Positions 15,814 to 25,021 of a stretch of DNA of 64,000 nt are shown here, one piece after another (positions within the stretch are counted from its first letter, which is position 1; each line of letters starts with the position of its first letter). Source of the stretch: SLHU01 sp009929975. Lineage in GTDB: Bacteria; Bacillota; Clostridia; Saccharofermentanales; UBA5734. Both the position numbers and the translations under genes were made by a program. Under the pieces are notes generated by a model. The model worked only from the letters and a program-made list of their open reading frames with translations, made no database searches and was not told the DNA's origin. Location: positions 558,001 through 622,000 of the forward strand of contig JAXGZQ010000001.1 in NCBI GenBank assembly GCA_040776905.1, read 5' to 3'.

Positions 15814-17284
15814 CCTGGATGATTTGGCTGGTTGGCATGACGATCGTGATGCGGGTTCCGACATGCACTCGGCTGAGAATCTCAAAATGGGCTCCGTGAC
15901 GTTCAATGATCCAGCGGGCGATCGCCAGACCCAGTCCGGATCCGCCGGTTCCACGTGATCGGGATTCATCCGAACGATAGAAACGATTGAAGATCAGCGG
16001 CAGGCTGGCCGGTTCAATGCCGATGCCGTTGTCCTGTACAGTGATTCGCGCGTTTCCCTGATCAGTCGTGACCCGCAATGTGATTGTTTCACCTTCAGGT
16101 GTATATTTGCAGCTGTTATCAACCAGGATGCGAATCGCCTGCTTAATCAATTGTTTGTCAGCATCGATGACAACCGGACTGTTCAGATTAATCTCAAAAT
16201 GGTGGCTGGCATCAATCATCTGCGCTTCCCGCGCGATTTCATCAACGACGCCGCAGACATCAAATCGTTCACGCTGAAGTTGGATCGTCTCATTATCACC
16301 ACGGGCCAGAAAGAGCAGCTGTTCAACAAGTTCCTTCATGTTCTGTGTTTCACTCTTAATCGCGTCGATGGATTCCTGCATCGTCTTTTCGTCATTTTTA
16401 CCCCAGCGGTCGAGCAGATTGACATAACCCTGGATGACAGAGATCGGTGTTCGCAGCTCATGCGACGCGTCTGAGACAAACTGGACCTGTGACTGATAGG
16501 AATCATTGATCCGGTTGAGCATGTCGTTGATGGCGGCGGCCAGGCCTTTCAGCTCATCCTGTGAGCTGTCGACGGATATCCGCTTGTCCAGCTGGTTGGC
16601 ATCAATGCTGCTGATCACACCGGTCAGTGCTTTCAGCTGCCGATCTTCTGTCTGTGTTCCCAGAGCGGACACTTCCTTATTCAAGGTTTGTGCCGCCTCA
16701 GCCAACTCGTAAAGGGGTTTCAGCGTCATTCTTATTTTTCTTGTCCCATGGATCAAGTCACTGATGATGGTCACGATTTCGACAATAAATAACGCAATCA
16801 GGAGCGTATAAAAGGTCCTGATTTTCTCACCCACCGCATAAATTATCTGGAATGTCTGCTCATTGACACGGATTTCCAGCATGTATCGGATTGTCTGTGT
16901 CCGCCTGAAAAAAGAATCAGTTCCCTGATCATCTTTCAGATGTCCGATCCGGCGAATTCCCTTTACATCATCACGATTCAGCAGTTCCTCAAGCCCATCA
17001 GGCATGGTCAACCCATCCAGCTCCATGCTTTGCCTCGTAATGATGAGGTCACCAAGATCGGTAAAATCCTGGCGGCTGCCGACTGTGGCAAGTGCCCCGG
17101 AACGGACAACGCCGCGAATTCCCTTCTCGGCCTGCCAGAAAATCAGGGATAATCCGACAACGAGCAGAACAATGTTGATCGTCATAAATCCTGCGATCAG
17201 CCGGCCGGCCATGCGCATGTTCAATTTCTGAACAAGCGATGAACGGACTTTTGGTGAATTGCCTGCAGTACTAGACTGGTTCAT
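15809..17284 (-). CDS. Sensor histidine kinase (two membrane helices, HAMP-HisKA-HATPase)
   Basis: The 491-residue protein has membrane helices near residues 30-52 and 160-180, framing an extracellular sensor of about 110 residues, then a HAMP-like linker. FVSDASHELRTPISVIQGYV is the HisKA phosphoacceptor box, IRILVDNSCKYTPEG the N box, and DNGIGIEP plus GTGGSGLGLAI the G boxes of the ATPase. It resembles ArlS/HssS-type kinases of Bacillota. The start overlaps the response regulator's 3' end by 14 bases, so the two are coupled. The extracellular ligand is unknown. Confidence 0.92.
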   Translation of the reverse strand: MNQSSTAGNSPKVRSSLVQKLNMRMAGRLIAGFMTINIVLLVVGLSLIFWQAEKGIRGVVRSGALATVGSRQDFTDLGDLIITRQSMELDGLTMPDGLEELLNRDDVKGIRRIGHLKDDQGTDSFFRRTQTIRYMLEIRVNEQTFQIIYAVGEKIRTFYTLLIALFIVEIVTIISDLIHGTRKIRMTLKPLYELAEAAQTLNKEVSALGTQTEDRQLKALTGVISSIDANQLDKRISVDSSQDELKGLAAAINDMLNRINDSYQSQVQFVSDASHELRTPISVIQGYVNLLDRWGKNDEKTMQESIDAIKSETQNMKELVEQLLFLARGDNETIQLQRERFDVCGVVDEIAREAQMIDASHHFEINLNSPVVIDADKQLIKQAIRILVDNSCKYTPEGETITLRVTTDQGNARITVQDNGIGIEPASLPLIFNRFYRSDESRSRGTGGSGLGLAIARWIIERHGAHFEILSRVHVGTRITIVMPTSQIIQE

Positions 17285-17960
17285 CTTTTATCACATACCC
17301 CACGCCGCGAATTGTATGAATCAGCTTCAGATTGAATGGTTCCTCAATTTTTGCCCTCAGATATCGAATATAGACATCAACCGCATTGGTTCCACCGGAA
17401 AAATCATAGCCCCAGATATCCTGCAGGAGTGTTTCACGGCTGATCACGATATTTTTATTCAGCAGGAGATACTCCAGCAGATCAAATTCTCTTTTGGTCA
17501 GATCAAGCAGGGCATCACCGACTTTGACCTCACGCGTCTCCGGATCCAGACGCAGCGGGCCGGCTGAAAGTCCCGATACAGGTGATTCGCTGCGGATCTC
17601 CCGTTTCTTTCTCAACGCGACCCGGATACGGGCCAGCAGCTCTTCAATCGCGAACGGTTTGGTGATGTAGTCATCCGCACCGCCATCCAGTCCCGCCACC
17701 TTATCAACCACCGCGTCTCTGGCCGTCAGCAGGATGACCGGTACATCCGATACTTTTCGGATCCGCCGCAATACCTCGATACCGTTGAGGCCGGGCAGCA
17801 GAATATCCAGCAGGACCAGATCAAAAGGGCGGGCTGTCGCAAGCTCCAGCCCGTCCCTTCCGTTCAGTGCCTTTTCAACTTCGTACCCCTCGTAGGTGAG
17901 CTCCAGCTCAACGAAGCGCGCGATTTTTTCTTCATCTTCAATGATCAGTATGCTTTCCAT
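17271..17960 (-). CDS. OmpR/PhoB family response regulator
   Basis: The 229-residue protein has a receiver domain (IIEDEEKIARF acidic pocket; D51-region in FDLVLLDILLPG; LLTARD; K in ITKPF) and a C-terminal winged-helix domain (LTKREFDLLEYLLLN, GGTNAVDVYIRYLRAKI, IRGVGYVI). It closely follows the ArlR/MprA pattern. The ATG at 17960 has GGTGAT upstream; the longer open frame lacks support. Its start lies within the end of the DUF4342 gene (23-base overlap), making a three-gene operon with the kinase. Confidence 0.94.
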   Translation of the reverse strand: MESILIIEDEEKIARFVELELTYEGYEVEKALNGRDGLELATARPFDLVLLDILLPGLNGIEVLRRIRKVSDVPVILLTARDAVVDKVAGLDGGADDYITKPFAIEELLARIRVALRKKREIRSESPVSGLSAGPLRLDPETREVKVGDALLDLTKREFDLLEYLLLNKNIVISRETLLQDIWGYDFSGGTNAVDVYIRYLRAKIEEPFNLKLIHTIRGVGYVIKDEPV

Positions 17961-18513
17961 TGGTTTGATCACCTTTGATATCCTGTTTGAAATTCTCGGC
18001 TGCGTCAGCGACCGAATCCATCGCACGGTTGACATTGTCACGACCCAGATCAGGCCCGGCAAACCGGTAGCGATAACTGAAGAACAGCCCGATAATCATC
18101 AGGGGAATCACCACCCAGAACGCGATGAGCAGCAGGATCACCAGCACGGTGACCGGGATCGACATGATCGTTTCATCACCCTTGAGGACTTCCATGCTGT
18201 TAATGTTGCCCTTGTGGATAATTCTGCCGCACCATCTGAGAAACCGGCCAATCAGCTCACCGAATGAGGCGCCATCCGCTTTCGGCGCTTCCTGTTTTGC
18301 ATACTGGGTTCCCTGATTCTTCTGTGCAGCCTGTTCTGGCTGTTCTGTCTTGAAGCTGCCCCCGTTCTCAGGCATCTTGATCTGGTTCTGTTTTTCCAGA
18401 TTGACGATGGCCTCAAGAATATCACCGTTTGTTTCTTCCAGCGCGGCTTTTGCTTCCTCAAAGGAAATATTGGCGTATTCACGCAGCTTTGTTACTTGTT
18501 CTAGTGTCACCAT
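17938..18513 (-). CDS. DUF4342 membrane protein with UBA-like N-terminus
   Basis: The 191-residue protein starts with a UBA/EF-Ts-like helical motif (VTKLREYANISFEEAKAALEETNGDILEAIVNLEK), followed by a polar Gln/Glu-rich linker. A basic helix and a DUF4342-type region (GNINSMEVLKGDETIMSIPV) precede one long hydrophobic stretch (about 135-165). The C-terminus is charged and cytosolic or external. GGGAGG lies 7 bases before the ATG at 18513. The 3' end overlaps the response regulator start by 23 bases. Function unknown; the fixed position before a two-component system suggests an accessory or envelope role. Confidence 0.7.
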   Translation of the reverse strand: MVTLEQVTKLREYANISFEEAKAALEETNGDILEAIVNLEKQNQIKMPENGGSFKTEQPEQAAQKNQGTQYAKQEAPKADGASFGELIGRFLRWCGRIIHKGNINSMEVLKGDETIMSIPVTVLVILLLIAFWVVIPLMIIGLFFSYRYRFAGPDLGRDNVNRAMDSVADAAENFKQDIKGDQTNGKHTDH

Positions 18514-18752
18514 GTTCAGGTCCTCCCTCATTAATATGCTTGAAGTGTAACAGGCCAGTCTTAAGGATAAATTCAAGCCGCATTAATGATTGATTAGAAT
18601 CGTCTAAGAAAAGGTTCCATGATGAATAAGGTCCGTTTCGCTCTGTCTATTCCCCATGATAACAGAAAATAACGGCCATGCTCAGACCGTATGACATATG
18701 GATGATACATGTCACCTGTACAACTAAAGAAAAAGAACAGGAGACCGAAGAA

Positions 18753-19298
18753 ATGAAAAAGACAGAAATCATGCGCGGACACAAACGCAGCGCGATCGTT
18801 TCAGACCGACACATCATTGACCCTGATCCGGAACCGCTGTCAGATTCTGAAGCCGTACTGTCATTAGAGGGATATGGCGCGGCCGGCGCATTGGCCGATG
18901 ACAATCTGAGCATCAACGACATGCTGATGTACGCCGTTCAGGATGAATATCTGGCACATGGAGAATACCAGCTGATCATTGAGCAGTTTGGCAGTCAGAG
19001 ACCCTATACAAATATCATGCGTTCGGAAGAAATGCATCTGTCGCTGCTGGAGGATGTGTTCCTGTCTTATCAGCTGGATTTCCCGGACGATACATCCGCT
19101 GGCCATATCGCAAAGCCTGACAGCCTGTTGGACGCGGCGCAAATCGGTGTTCAGGCTAAAATCGACAATATCGCCATGTATGAGCTTTTTCTCAGCCACG
19201 ATTTGCCTGAGCAGGTCGCGGATGTGTTCTCAGCATTAAAGAGCGGTTCTGAAAGCCATCTGCAGGCATTCCAGAAAGAAGTCGACCGTCTCGGTTGA
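18753..19298 (+). CDS. Ferritin-like DUF2202 family protein
   Basis: From the ATG at 18753 (AGGAG at 9 bases) the protein has 181 residues. It forms a four-helix ferritin-like domain: DEYLAHGEYQLIIEQFG, then RSEEMHLSLLEDVF, IDNIAMYELFLSH and GSESHLQAFQKEV, giving the ExxH-type carboxylate and histidine ligands of a di-iron site. DUF2202 proteins are uncharacterised but are placed with rubrerythrin-like ferritins. No signal peptide is seen. The gene stands alone, on the opposite strand to the two-component operon. Confidence 0.72.
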   Translation: MKKTEIMRGHKRSAIVSDRHIIDPDPEPLSDSEAVLSLEGYGAAGALADDNLSINDMLMYAVQDEYLAHGEYQLIIEQFGSQRPYTNIMRSEEMHLSLLEDVFLSYQLDFPDDTSAGHIAKPDSLLDAAQIGVQAKIDNIAMYELFLSHDLPEQVADVFSALKSGSESHLQAFQKEVDRLG

Positions 19299-19330
19299 TG
19301 GTGCGCTGTGCTTTGCACACGTTTACGGTT

Positions 19331-19359
19331 TTGACATATGCTCGAATCAGGCCTAAAAT
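19331..19359 (+). promoter_or_regulatory. Promoter of the PEP carboxykinase gene
   Basis: A perfect TTGACA (19331-19336), a 17-base spacer and TAAAAT (19354-19359) form a strong sigma-A promoter. It leaves a leader of about 105 bases, which holds an AT-rich hairpin (AAATTAAA 19394-19401, TTTAATTT 19408-19415). No known riboswitch was recognised in the leader. Confidence 0.8.
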
Positions 19360-19470
19360 GGAAGCACATATCTGTCGACAATAATCAGACCTCAAATTAA
19401 ACTTCCATTTAATTTCCCGCCTGATGATTTCCCTGTGGATTGCCGGCACACGAATTGAAAGGAAGATCCC

Positions 19471-21369
19471 ATGAAAACAAATTATGAACCCCTGCTGAAA
19501 GCCAGAATGAGTTCGGAAAGCTATGCGAAGCTGACCGCCCTGAACAACGACAAAGTCATCGATTTTATCGGCACCTTTGTTGAACATTGTGATCCGGCAT
19601 CTGTTTATGTCTGCGATGACAGTGAAAAGGACGTACAGTACGTGCGTGACCAGGCGCTGGCACTCGGCGAAGAACAGCAGCTTGCTTATTCCAGTCAGAC
19701 CATTCATTGGGATGGTTATGGTGATCAGGCGCGTGACAAAAAATCAACCCGTTTCCTTGTCTACAAAGAAAATCTTGAAAGCATGAAATCTCTCAATTCA
19801 ATTGAGTATGAAGAAGGCTATGCTGAAATCATGTCGATTGCCAAGGGGATCATGAAGGGCAAGCCTGCAGTGGTTCAGTTTTTTGCTGAAGGGCCGACCG
19901 AAAGCCCATTCACAATTCCCTGCATCCAGTTTACAGACAGCTGGTATGTCGCCCACTCAGAGTTCATTCTGTATCGGACTGCCTACAACCATTTCCTCAA
20001 GATGAAAGAAGAGGAAAAGGGACAATTCTTCCGCTTCATTCACTCCGCCGGACAGCTTGACGCCAACGGCAATACGGTGAATCTTGACAAGCGGCGGATC
20101 TACATGGATACCCAGAACAACATTGTCTACTCCATGAACAACCAGTATGCCGGCAACTCCATCGGCCTGAAAAAACATTCCATGCGGCTGGCCATCAAGA
20201 AATCCGGTCAGGAAGGCTGGCTGTGTGAGCACATGTTCATCATGGCCGCGGTTGACGAAGAGAAAAACCGTAAAACCTATTTCTGCGGCGCCTATCCGTC
20301 AGCCTGTGGCAAAACATCCACCGCGATGATCCCCGGCGAACAGATTGTCGGCGATGATATCGCTTATTTCCGCAATATCGACGGTGAATTCCGTGCAGTT
20401 AACGTAGAAGCCGGCATGTTCGGTATTATCAAAGACGTCAACGCGAAAGATGACCCGGTCATATTCGAGAACCTGATGAAGAACCAGGAAGTGATTTTCT
20501 CCAATGTCCTCATGGGACCCGACAGGAAACCTTACTGGCTCGGCATGGGTGTCGACGCGCCGTCTGAAGGGCGCAATCATTTTGGGCAATGGCATGAAGG
20601 CGTCGAAGACAACCAGGGCAATGCGGTTGATATCGCCCATGGCAATGCCCGCTACACCATGCGGCTTGATTATCTTGCCAATATTGATAAAGAAGGCTTT
20701 GAAGCGAAGAACGGTGTCAAAGTTGACGGTATTCTTTATGGCGGAAGAGACAGCGATACCACGGTTCCGGTTGAAGAATCTCCCAACTGGAAAGACGGGA
20801 TTCTCCTCAAAGCGGCTACGCTCGAATCCGAAACCACCAGCGCGACCCTCGGCGCGGAAGGCGTTCGCAACGCCAGCCCGATGGCCAACATGGACTTCGT
20901 CTCCTATCCGCTGGGTGAATACACCATGAATAACATCCGGTTCGGGGAAAGTGTCAGTGACACACCGCGAATTTTCAGCAACAACTATTTCATGCGCGGT
21001 GCCGACGGACAGTTCATGACCAGCAAACTGGCCAAAAAAGTCTGGCTGCATTGGGCTGACGGGCGAATTCACGGCGAATATGATGCCTATGATACTCCGA
21101 CGGGCAAAATTCCGAAGTACCAGGATCTGGTCAAGCTCTTTAAACTGCATCTGGATGAGGACTTTACCGAAGCCGACTACACCTATCTCTTCACCTTCCG
21201 CTGTACAAAATGGATCGAGAAGCTGGAACGGACCAAAGCGTTCTATACCAAAATGGATCCGAACACACCCGCTGAGATTTTTGAGTACTGGGACGCGGCG
21301 ATCGCCAGAATCAAGGCTGCCAGAGACCAGTTCGGCGATCAGATCAAACCGGGAGCTTACAAAACTTAA
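19471..21369 (+). CDS. pckG: Phosphoenolpyruvate carboxykinase (GTP)
   Basis: This 632-residue enzyme interconverts oxaloacetate plus GTP and PEP plus CO2 plus GDP. The kinase-1 loop SACGKTSTAM includes the hyper-reactive Cys and K281 of GTP-type PEPCK; ATP-type enzymes differ in length and motif. The GILYGGRDSDT and EGVRNASPMANMDF blocks are also GTP-type signatures. GAAAGGA precedes the ATG. The gene is monocistronic between a strong promoter and a hairpin. Depending on the metabolism it could serve gluconeogenesis or, in fermenters, carboxylate PEP to oxaloacetate. Confidence 0.96.
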   Translation: MKTNYEPLLKARMSSESYAKLTALNNDKVIDFIGTFVEHCDPASVYVCDDSEKDVQYVRDQALALGEEQQLAYSSQTIHWDGYGDQARDKKSTRFLVYKENLESMKSLNSIEYEEGYAEIMSIAKGIMKGKPAVVQFFAEGPTESPFTIPCIQFTDSWYVAHSEFILYRTAYNHFLKMKEEEKGQFFRFIHSAGQLDANGNTVNLDKRRIYMDTQNNIVYSMNNQYAGNSIGLKKHSMRLAIKKSGQEGWLCEHMFIMAAVDEEKNRKTYFCGAYPSACGKTSTAMIPGEQIVGDDIAYFRNIDGEFRAVNVEAGMFGIIKDVNAKDDPVIFENLMKNQEVIFSNVLMGPDRKPYWLGMGVDAPSEGRNHFGQWHEGVEDNQGNAVDIAHGNARYTMRLDYLANIDKEGFEAKNGVKVDGILYGGRDSDTTVPVEESPNWKDGILLKAATLESETTSATLGAEGVRNASPMANMDFVSYPLGEYTMNNIRFGESVSDTPRIFSNNYFMRGADGQFMTSKLAKKVWLHWADGRIHGEYDAYDTPTGKIPKYQDLVKLFKLHLDEDFTEADYTYLFTFRCTKWIEKLERTKAFYTKMDPNTPAEIFEYWDAAIARIKAARDQFGDQIKPGAYKT

Positions 21370-21397
21370 GATCGTACCGGAATCCGCACCAGAAATC

Positions 21398-21429
21398 AGA
21401 ACACGCCGTGCAGCCGCGCGGCGTGTTCT
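21398..21429. terminator. Hairpin between convergent pckG and MFS genes
   Basis: An 11-bp perfect GC-rich stem (AGAACACGCCG with CGGCGTGTTCT) and 10-base loop lie between the convergent genes, overlapping the MFS stop codon at 21428. The T-tracts are weak on both sides, so termination efficiency is uncertain. Confidence 0.6.
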
Positions 21430-22660
21430 ATTGATTTTCTGACAAGGTATTTCTCATCGGAGGCGATGATAACCGCCAGACCAACAGCAAGCCCATGACC
21501 GCAAGGACTATGATGAAGATAAACAGGACACGATAGCTGTCAAATAAATCAAGGAGAAGGCCGGACGTGCTAACCCCCGCCAACGCACCGCCACCATATG
21601 CCGTAAAAATCAGTCCGTAGTTCCGACTGTAATGAATTTCACCGAAAACCCGTAATGTCGCGGTTGGTGCGATCGCCAGCCATCCTCCCAGATTCATCCA
21701 GAATATTGACATGCTGACACCATATAGAAGCACTTGCCCTGGTCTGGCCAAAATCATCATGACCGCTGCGATCAGGATCAGGATATATGACAATCGCATC
21801 ACCCATTTTGCCAGCATGTGGTCCGTCAGCCAGCCAAACAGCGGCCGCCCCAGTCCATTCATGATAGCGAAGAGACTGATGAGCCAGACAACCTGATAGG
21901 TGGCGAGCATGATATAGTCTGAACCGATACCTGCGGTCAGGCCGATCAGCAAAAGTCCTATCATCGTCGCGATAAAAAAATTCAGATAAATAAACCAAAA
22001 ACGACGATCCCGCAACAGCCTCCTCCCTGCCGATTCGAGCGTCTCCGGGCTGTCGGATGCCATGTTTCCGGTTGAACAGACCTTTCCAGGCGGATTTTTC
22101 TGCAGCAAAGCAAGAAGCGGCAGCGCGATCCCGAAGCACAGCCCCATGATCCTGAAGGCGGGCATGACACCGAAGCGCTCAATCAGAAGTTCGGCGACCG
22201 GTGCAGTCAACAGCGGGGACAGTCCGAAACCGAGCAGCACCACACCCACCGCCAGACCACGTTTTTCGGGAAACCAGAGAGAGACGACTCGCATCGGGAC
22301 ACCGTAGGCAACACCGACTCCGGTACCGCTGATCAACCCATAAAAAATGGTCAGCCAGAAAAGGCTGTTTGTGAATGATGACAGAATCCATCCTGCCGAA
22401 ATCAGCAGGCCACCCGTTGTGATCCAGAAAGCCGGCGGATAGCGGTCAAGCCGGCGTCCTGCGAGAAACATCGCAAGGGCATAACTAGCCAGGGAAACCA
22501 TATAGGGCAGTCCGCTCGCAGACGGTCCGATACCCAGTGTTTCTTCCAGAACAACCCTGAACACGCTGAATGAATAAACCGTACCGAGCAGCAACATGGT
22601 CAGGAGCCCTGATACGATAAAAATCCAGCGGTTGTTCAGATTTTGATCAGCGTTCCGCAT
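21428..22660 (-). CDS. MFS transporter, OFA (oxalate/formate antiporter)-like
   Basis: This polytopic protein of about 410 residues has 12 predicted membrane segments. YSFSVFRVVLEETLG near the start and YGVPMRVVSLWFPEKRGLAVGV between helices 4 and 6 match OFA family carriers, which exchange small monocarboxylates or dicarboxylates. The start is unclear: a GTG at 22672 abuts the upstream gene's TGA, while the ATG at 22660 lacks a ribosome site; either would be translationally coupled to the GNAT gene. The substrate cannot be named. Confidence 0.82.
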   Translation of the reverse strand: MRNADQNLNNRWIFIVSGLLTMLLLGTVYSFSVFRVVLEETLGIGPSASGLPYMVSLASYALAMFLAGRRLDRYPPAFWITTGGLLISAGWILSSFTNSLFWLTIFYGLISGTGVGVAYGVPMRVVSLWFPEKRGLAVGVVLLGFGLSPLLTAPVAELLIERFGVMPAFRIMGLCFGIALPLLALLQKNPPGKVCSTGNMASDSPETLESAGRRLLRDRRFWFIYLNFFIATMIGLLLIGLTAGIGSDYIMLATYQVVWLISLFAIMNGLGRPLFGWLTDHMLAKWVMRLSYILILIAAVMMILARPGQVLLYGVSMSIFWMNLGGWLAIAPTATLRVFGEIHYSRNYGLIFTAYGGGALAGVSTSGLLLDLFDSYRVLFIFIIVLAVMGLLLVWRLSSPPMRNTLSENQ

Positions 22661-22672
22661 AGGACACAGCAC

Positions 22673-23164
22673 TCACAGACCAGACAGGCTTTTTTCCATA
22701 AAGCCAACGGTAAAGGGACAAGCGGGCAAAGAAAGTGTCTTCAGATGGTGGTATCCGTGTTTCAGATACCACGCCTTGAGCGCTTGATTTTCCTCAATGA
22801 TTTCCAGACTGATTTTTTGATATCCGTCCGCTTTCGCCTTCTCAGAGCAGAACTCCAGTAAGAGGACGCCATATCCGGACTGCCGGTATTCCGGCAATAT
22901 CGCCAGATTATGCAGGGCAGCTGCCTGATTTTCACCCGGTGACATCGAAACGTATCCAATCAGCTGGTTTTTCTCAAATAAACCAAACATCTGCCAGTTT
23001 TCAGCCAATCGCTTTTCCAGCAGGTTTAGTTTCATAAAGGCAGGATGCCGTGGGCAGGTCTGCTCTGTCAGACACAACATATCGGCAACCGTTCCAAAAC
23101 TGGTTCGAATCACATGGAGACAATCCGGCAGTTCATTCGCTTCAATGGGTCTGATCTCAGGCAT
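22673..23164 (-). CDS. GNAT family N-acetyltransferase
   Basis: The 163-residue protein has GNAT motif A in LAILPEYRQSGYGVLLLEFC (R/QxxGxG/A acetyl-CoA loop) and motif B around IEENQALKAWYLKHGY. The early IRPIEANELPDCLHVIRTSF segment with a TCPRHP insert is seen in a subgroup of Bacillota GNATs. The ATG at 23164 follows GGAGTG by 7 bases. It ends immediately before the OFA-like carrier, with which it likely forms an operon. The acceptor is unknown. Confidence 0.85.
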   Translation of the reverse strand: MPEIRPIEANELPDCLHVIRTSFGTVADMLCLTEQTCPRHPAFMKLNLLEKRLAENWQMFGLFEKNQLIGYVSMSPGENQAAALHNLAILPEYRQSGYGVLLLEFCSEKAKADGYQKISLEIIEENQALKAWYLKHGYHHLKTLSLPACPFTVGFMEKSLSGL

Positions 23165-23299
23165 CTTCAATCACTCCGCAGGAATCAAAATCATGGCCAC
23201 AGCCATCGTTGGGGTATAGAATAACGGGTTCTACCGCATCTGTCAAAACAAAAAACCGTTGATTTGCAGGAATTGGTATCTTTTCTTTCATTTTTTATT

Positions 23300-24025
23300 T
23301 CAATTCGATGATATTTCCGTCTCCGGCTGATAGCGCCAGCCAAAATCATCATGGTAAATCATCTGACGGGTCATGCCGCCGTCAATACATATATTCTCAC
23401 CGGTGATAAACCCGGCCTGATCCGAACAGAGAAAAAGGACCATCTGCGCAATGTCGGAGGGTCGGCCGACGCGATGAACCGGATGCTGTATCGCGTCCGC
23501 TCCCTGGTACTCCCGCGCTTGCGTATCAATCCAGCCGGGCGAGATGGAATTGACCCGGACCTGTCCGGCCAGCGTAACGGCCAGCGCATGCGTCAGTGAT
23601 GAAAGACCGCCTTTGGCCGCCGAGTAGCTTTCGGTTTCAGGCTGGCTCATCCGGTCTCTTGATGATGAGATATTGATAATCACCGCACCTGGTGCGAAAA
23701 ATGGCCGGAACAGCTGAGCCAGATAGAACGGAGCGGCCACACCAACACGCAGTGCCTGATTGAACGCGTCATAACTGCAATCTGACAAACCGCTGGACAA
23801 TGGCGGTGCGTTGTTGATCAGATAGTCAATCCGGCCGTGATCCTCAATCACTCTGGCGGCAAACTGCCGCAGGATCGCTTCATCAGCCAGATCGCCGACA
23901 AAATAATCATTCGACTCCCGGTCGATCACACAAACAGCGGCCCCTTGAGCGGCAAAAGCCTCCGCGATCGCTTTTCCAATTCCGTTGGCGCCGCCAGTTA
24001 CAACGGCAATTTTATCCTTGAACAT
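23300..24025 (-). CDS. Short-chain dehydrogenase/reductase
   Basis: The 241-residue protein is a classical SDR: VTGGANGIG is the cofactor loop, LINNAPP corresponds to NNAG, and S-Y-K are placed in INISSSRD and YSAAKGG. The C-terminal FITGENICIDGGMTRQM is typical of SDRs. The residue after strand 2 (VIDRES) is Asp-led, which usually favours NAD(H). The ATG at 24025 has GGAGGG upstream and overlaps the preceding gene by 14 bases. The substrate is unknown. Confidence 0.9.
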   Translation of the reverse strand: MFKDKIAVVTGGANGIGKAIAEAFAAQGAAVCVIDRESNDYFVGDLADEAILRQFAARVIEDHGRIDYLINNAPPLSSGLSDCSYDAFNQALRVGVAAPFYLAQLFRPFFAPGAVIINISSSRDRMSQPETESYSAAKGGLSSLTHALAVTLAGQVRVNSISPGWIDTQAREYQGADAIQHPVHRVGRPSDIAQMVLFLCSDQAGFITGENICIDGGMTRQMIYHDDFGWRYQPETEISSN

Positions 24026-25019
24026 CCGTATCACCCTCCAGATCATAATAATACAGGCAGATATCCTCGACGATTCCATTTTTCAGGCGAATGCCATGTG
24101 GAATGGTTCCGAGATAGTGAAAGCCAAGCCGTTCATATAAATGGCGGGCGCGATGATTCGTCGCGACGACCGCGTTGAACTGCATGATCGTAAAGCCATG
24201 CTGACGCGCTCTGGCCAGGCTGTCACGAACCAGCTTCTCACCGATATGCTGATCTCTGACCTCTGGTCGAACCGCATAACTCGCGTTGCCGATATGGCCG
24301 CAGCGGCCGATATTATTCGGGTGTAAAATGTATAATCCTTCGATTCGGCTTGTCTGCCGATTCTGCGCGACAACACTGCAGGTCTGATCAGCAAAGAACG
24401 ACGCCACCGTGTCAGATGTCAAGAATTCTTCCTGCGGGAAAGCCTGTCCTTCTTCAACAATCTGATTCCAGATCTCCATCATGTCCGGCAGATCATTTTC
24501 ACCATATAAACGAATCAAGATCGGATGGTCCGCCTCAATCTGCCGTTCCAGCGATTCTAGCATATCCGCACACACATCCGCGATACAGGGCTCAAGTTTA
24601 TCCCATGAAGCATTCGCTCCCAACCGGTGATAAGCGATAGCCAGCGCACCATAAAAGACCAGTCCCTGGCTGTGCCGTGCCACGTGAAGGGTCGAGGCTG
24701 ACTGACCGATCGCCCGTGCCGCAGCCTGCGCTGCCGGATCATGCTCAGCTGATCGGGCCGCCGCGTGGCATGCCAGAATTTTCGCCTTGACCCATGGCAA
24801 TTTAACGGAACCTGCGAGCCACTGCCTGGCTGCATCAAGTGCGGCCTGCGGCCGCTGATCCTCCGGATCGAACATTCGCCAGATCGGCATTAACCGTCGA
24901 TCACAGTAATCAATCGCCCAGTTTGCCAGAGTAGTCTTGCTTTGCGCGGTGATCTGCTGGATGAGTGGTTGAACATAGGGCGCGTCAGGGTCACTGAGTA
25001 ATTTTCGTTGTTGACTCAT
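24012..25019 (-). CDS. Imm5-like domain fused to GNAT acetyltransferase
   Basis: The 335-residue protein has two parts. Residues about 1-155 are all-helical and resemble the putative immunity protein family Imm5 (WAIDYCDRRLMPIW, RPQAALDAARQW, AKILACHAAARSAEH, AARAIGQSASTLHVARHS). Residues about 165-335 are a GNAT domain (IRLYGENDLPDMMEIWNQI, VRPEVRDQHIGEKLV with the acetyl-CoA loop, NHRARHLYERLGFHYLG). Imm5 is assigned to polymorphic toxin immunity from genome context in other bacteria; no toxin is seen here. It overlaps the SDR by 14 bases and follows the Nudix gene by 2 bases. Whether the fusion is an immunity enzyme or a metabolic acetylase is unknown. Confidence 0.68.
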   Translation of the reverse strand: MSQQRKLLSDPDAPYVQPLIQQITAQSKTTLANWAIDYCDRRLMPIWRMFDPEDQRPQAALDAARQWLAGSVKLPWVKAKILACHAAARSAEHDPAAQAAARAIGQSASTLHVARHSQGLVFYGALAIAYHRLGANASWDKLEPCIADVCADMLESLERQIEADHPILIRLYGENDLPDMMEIWNQIVEEGQAFPQEEFLTSDTVASFFADQTCSVVAQNRQTSRIEGLYILHPNNIGRCGHIGNASYAVRPEVRDQHIGEKLVRDSLARARQHGFTIMQFNAVVATNHRARHLYERLGFHYLGTIPHGIRLKNGIVEDICLYYYDLEGDTDVQG

Positions 25020-25021
25020 CT

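Noticed and set aside
20299..21150. Long (283-codon) open frame on the minus strand within pckG
   Set aside because: It is antisense to a clearly coding gene, has no ribosome site, and its protein has no recognisable fold. It mirrors codon bias of pckG.
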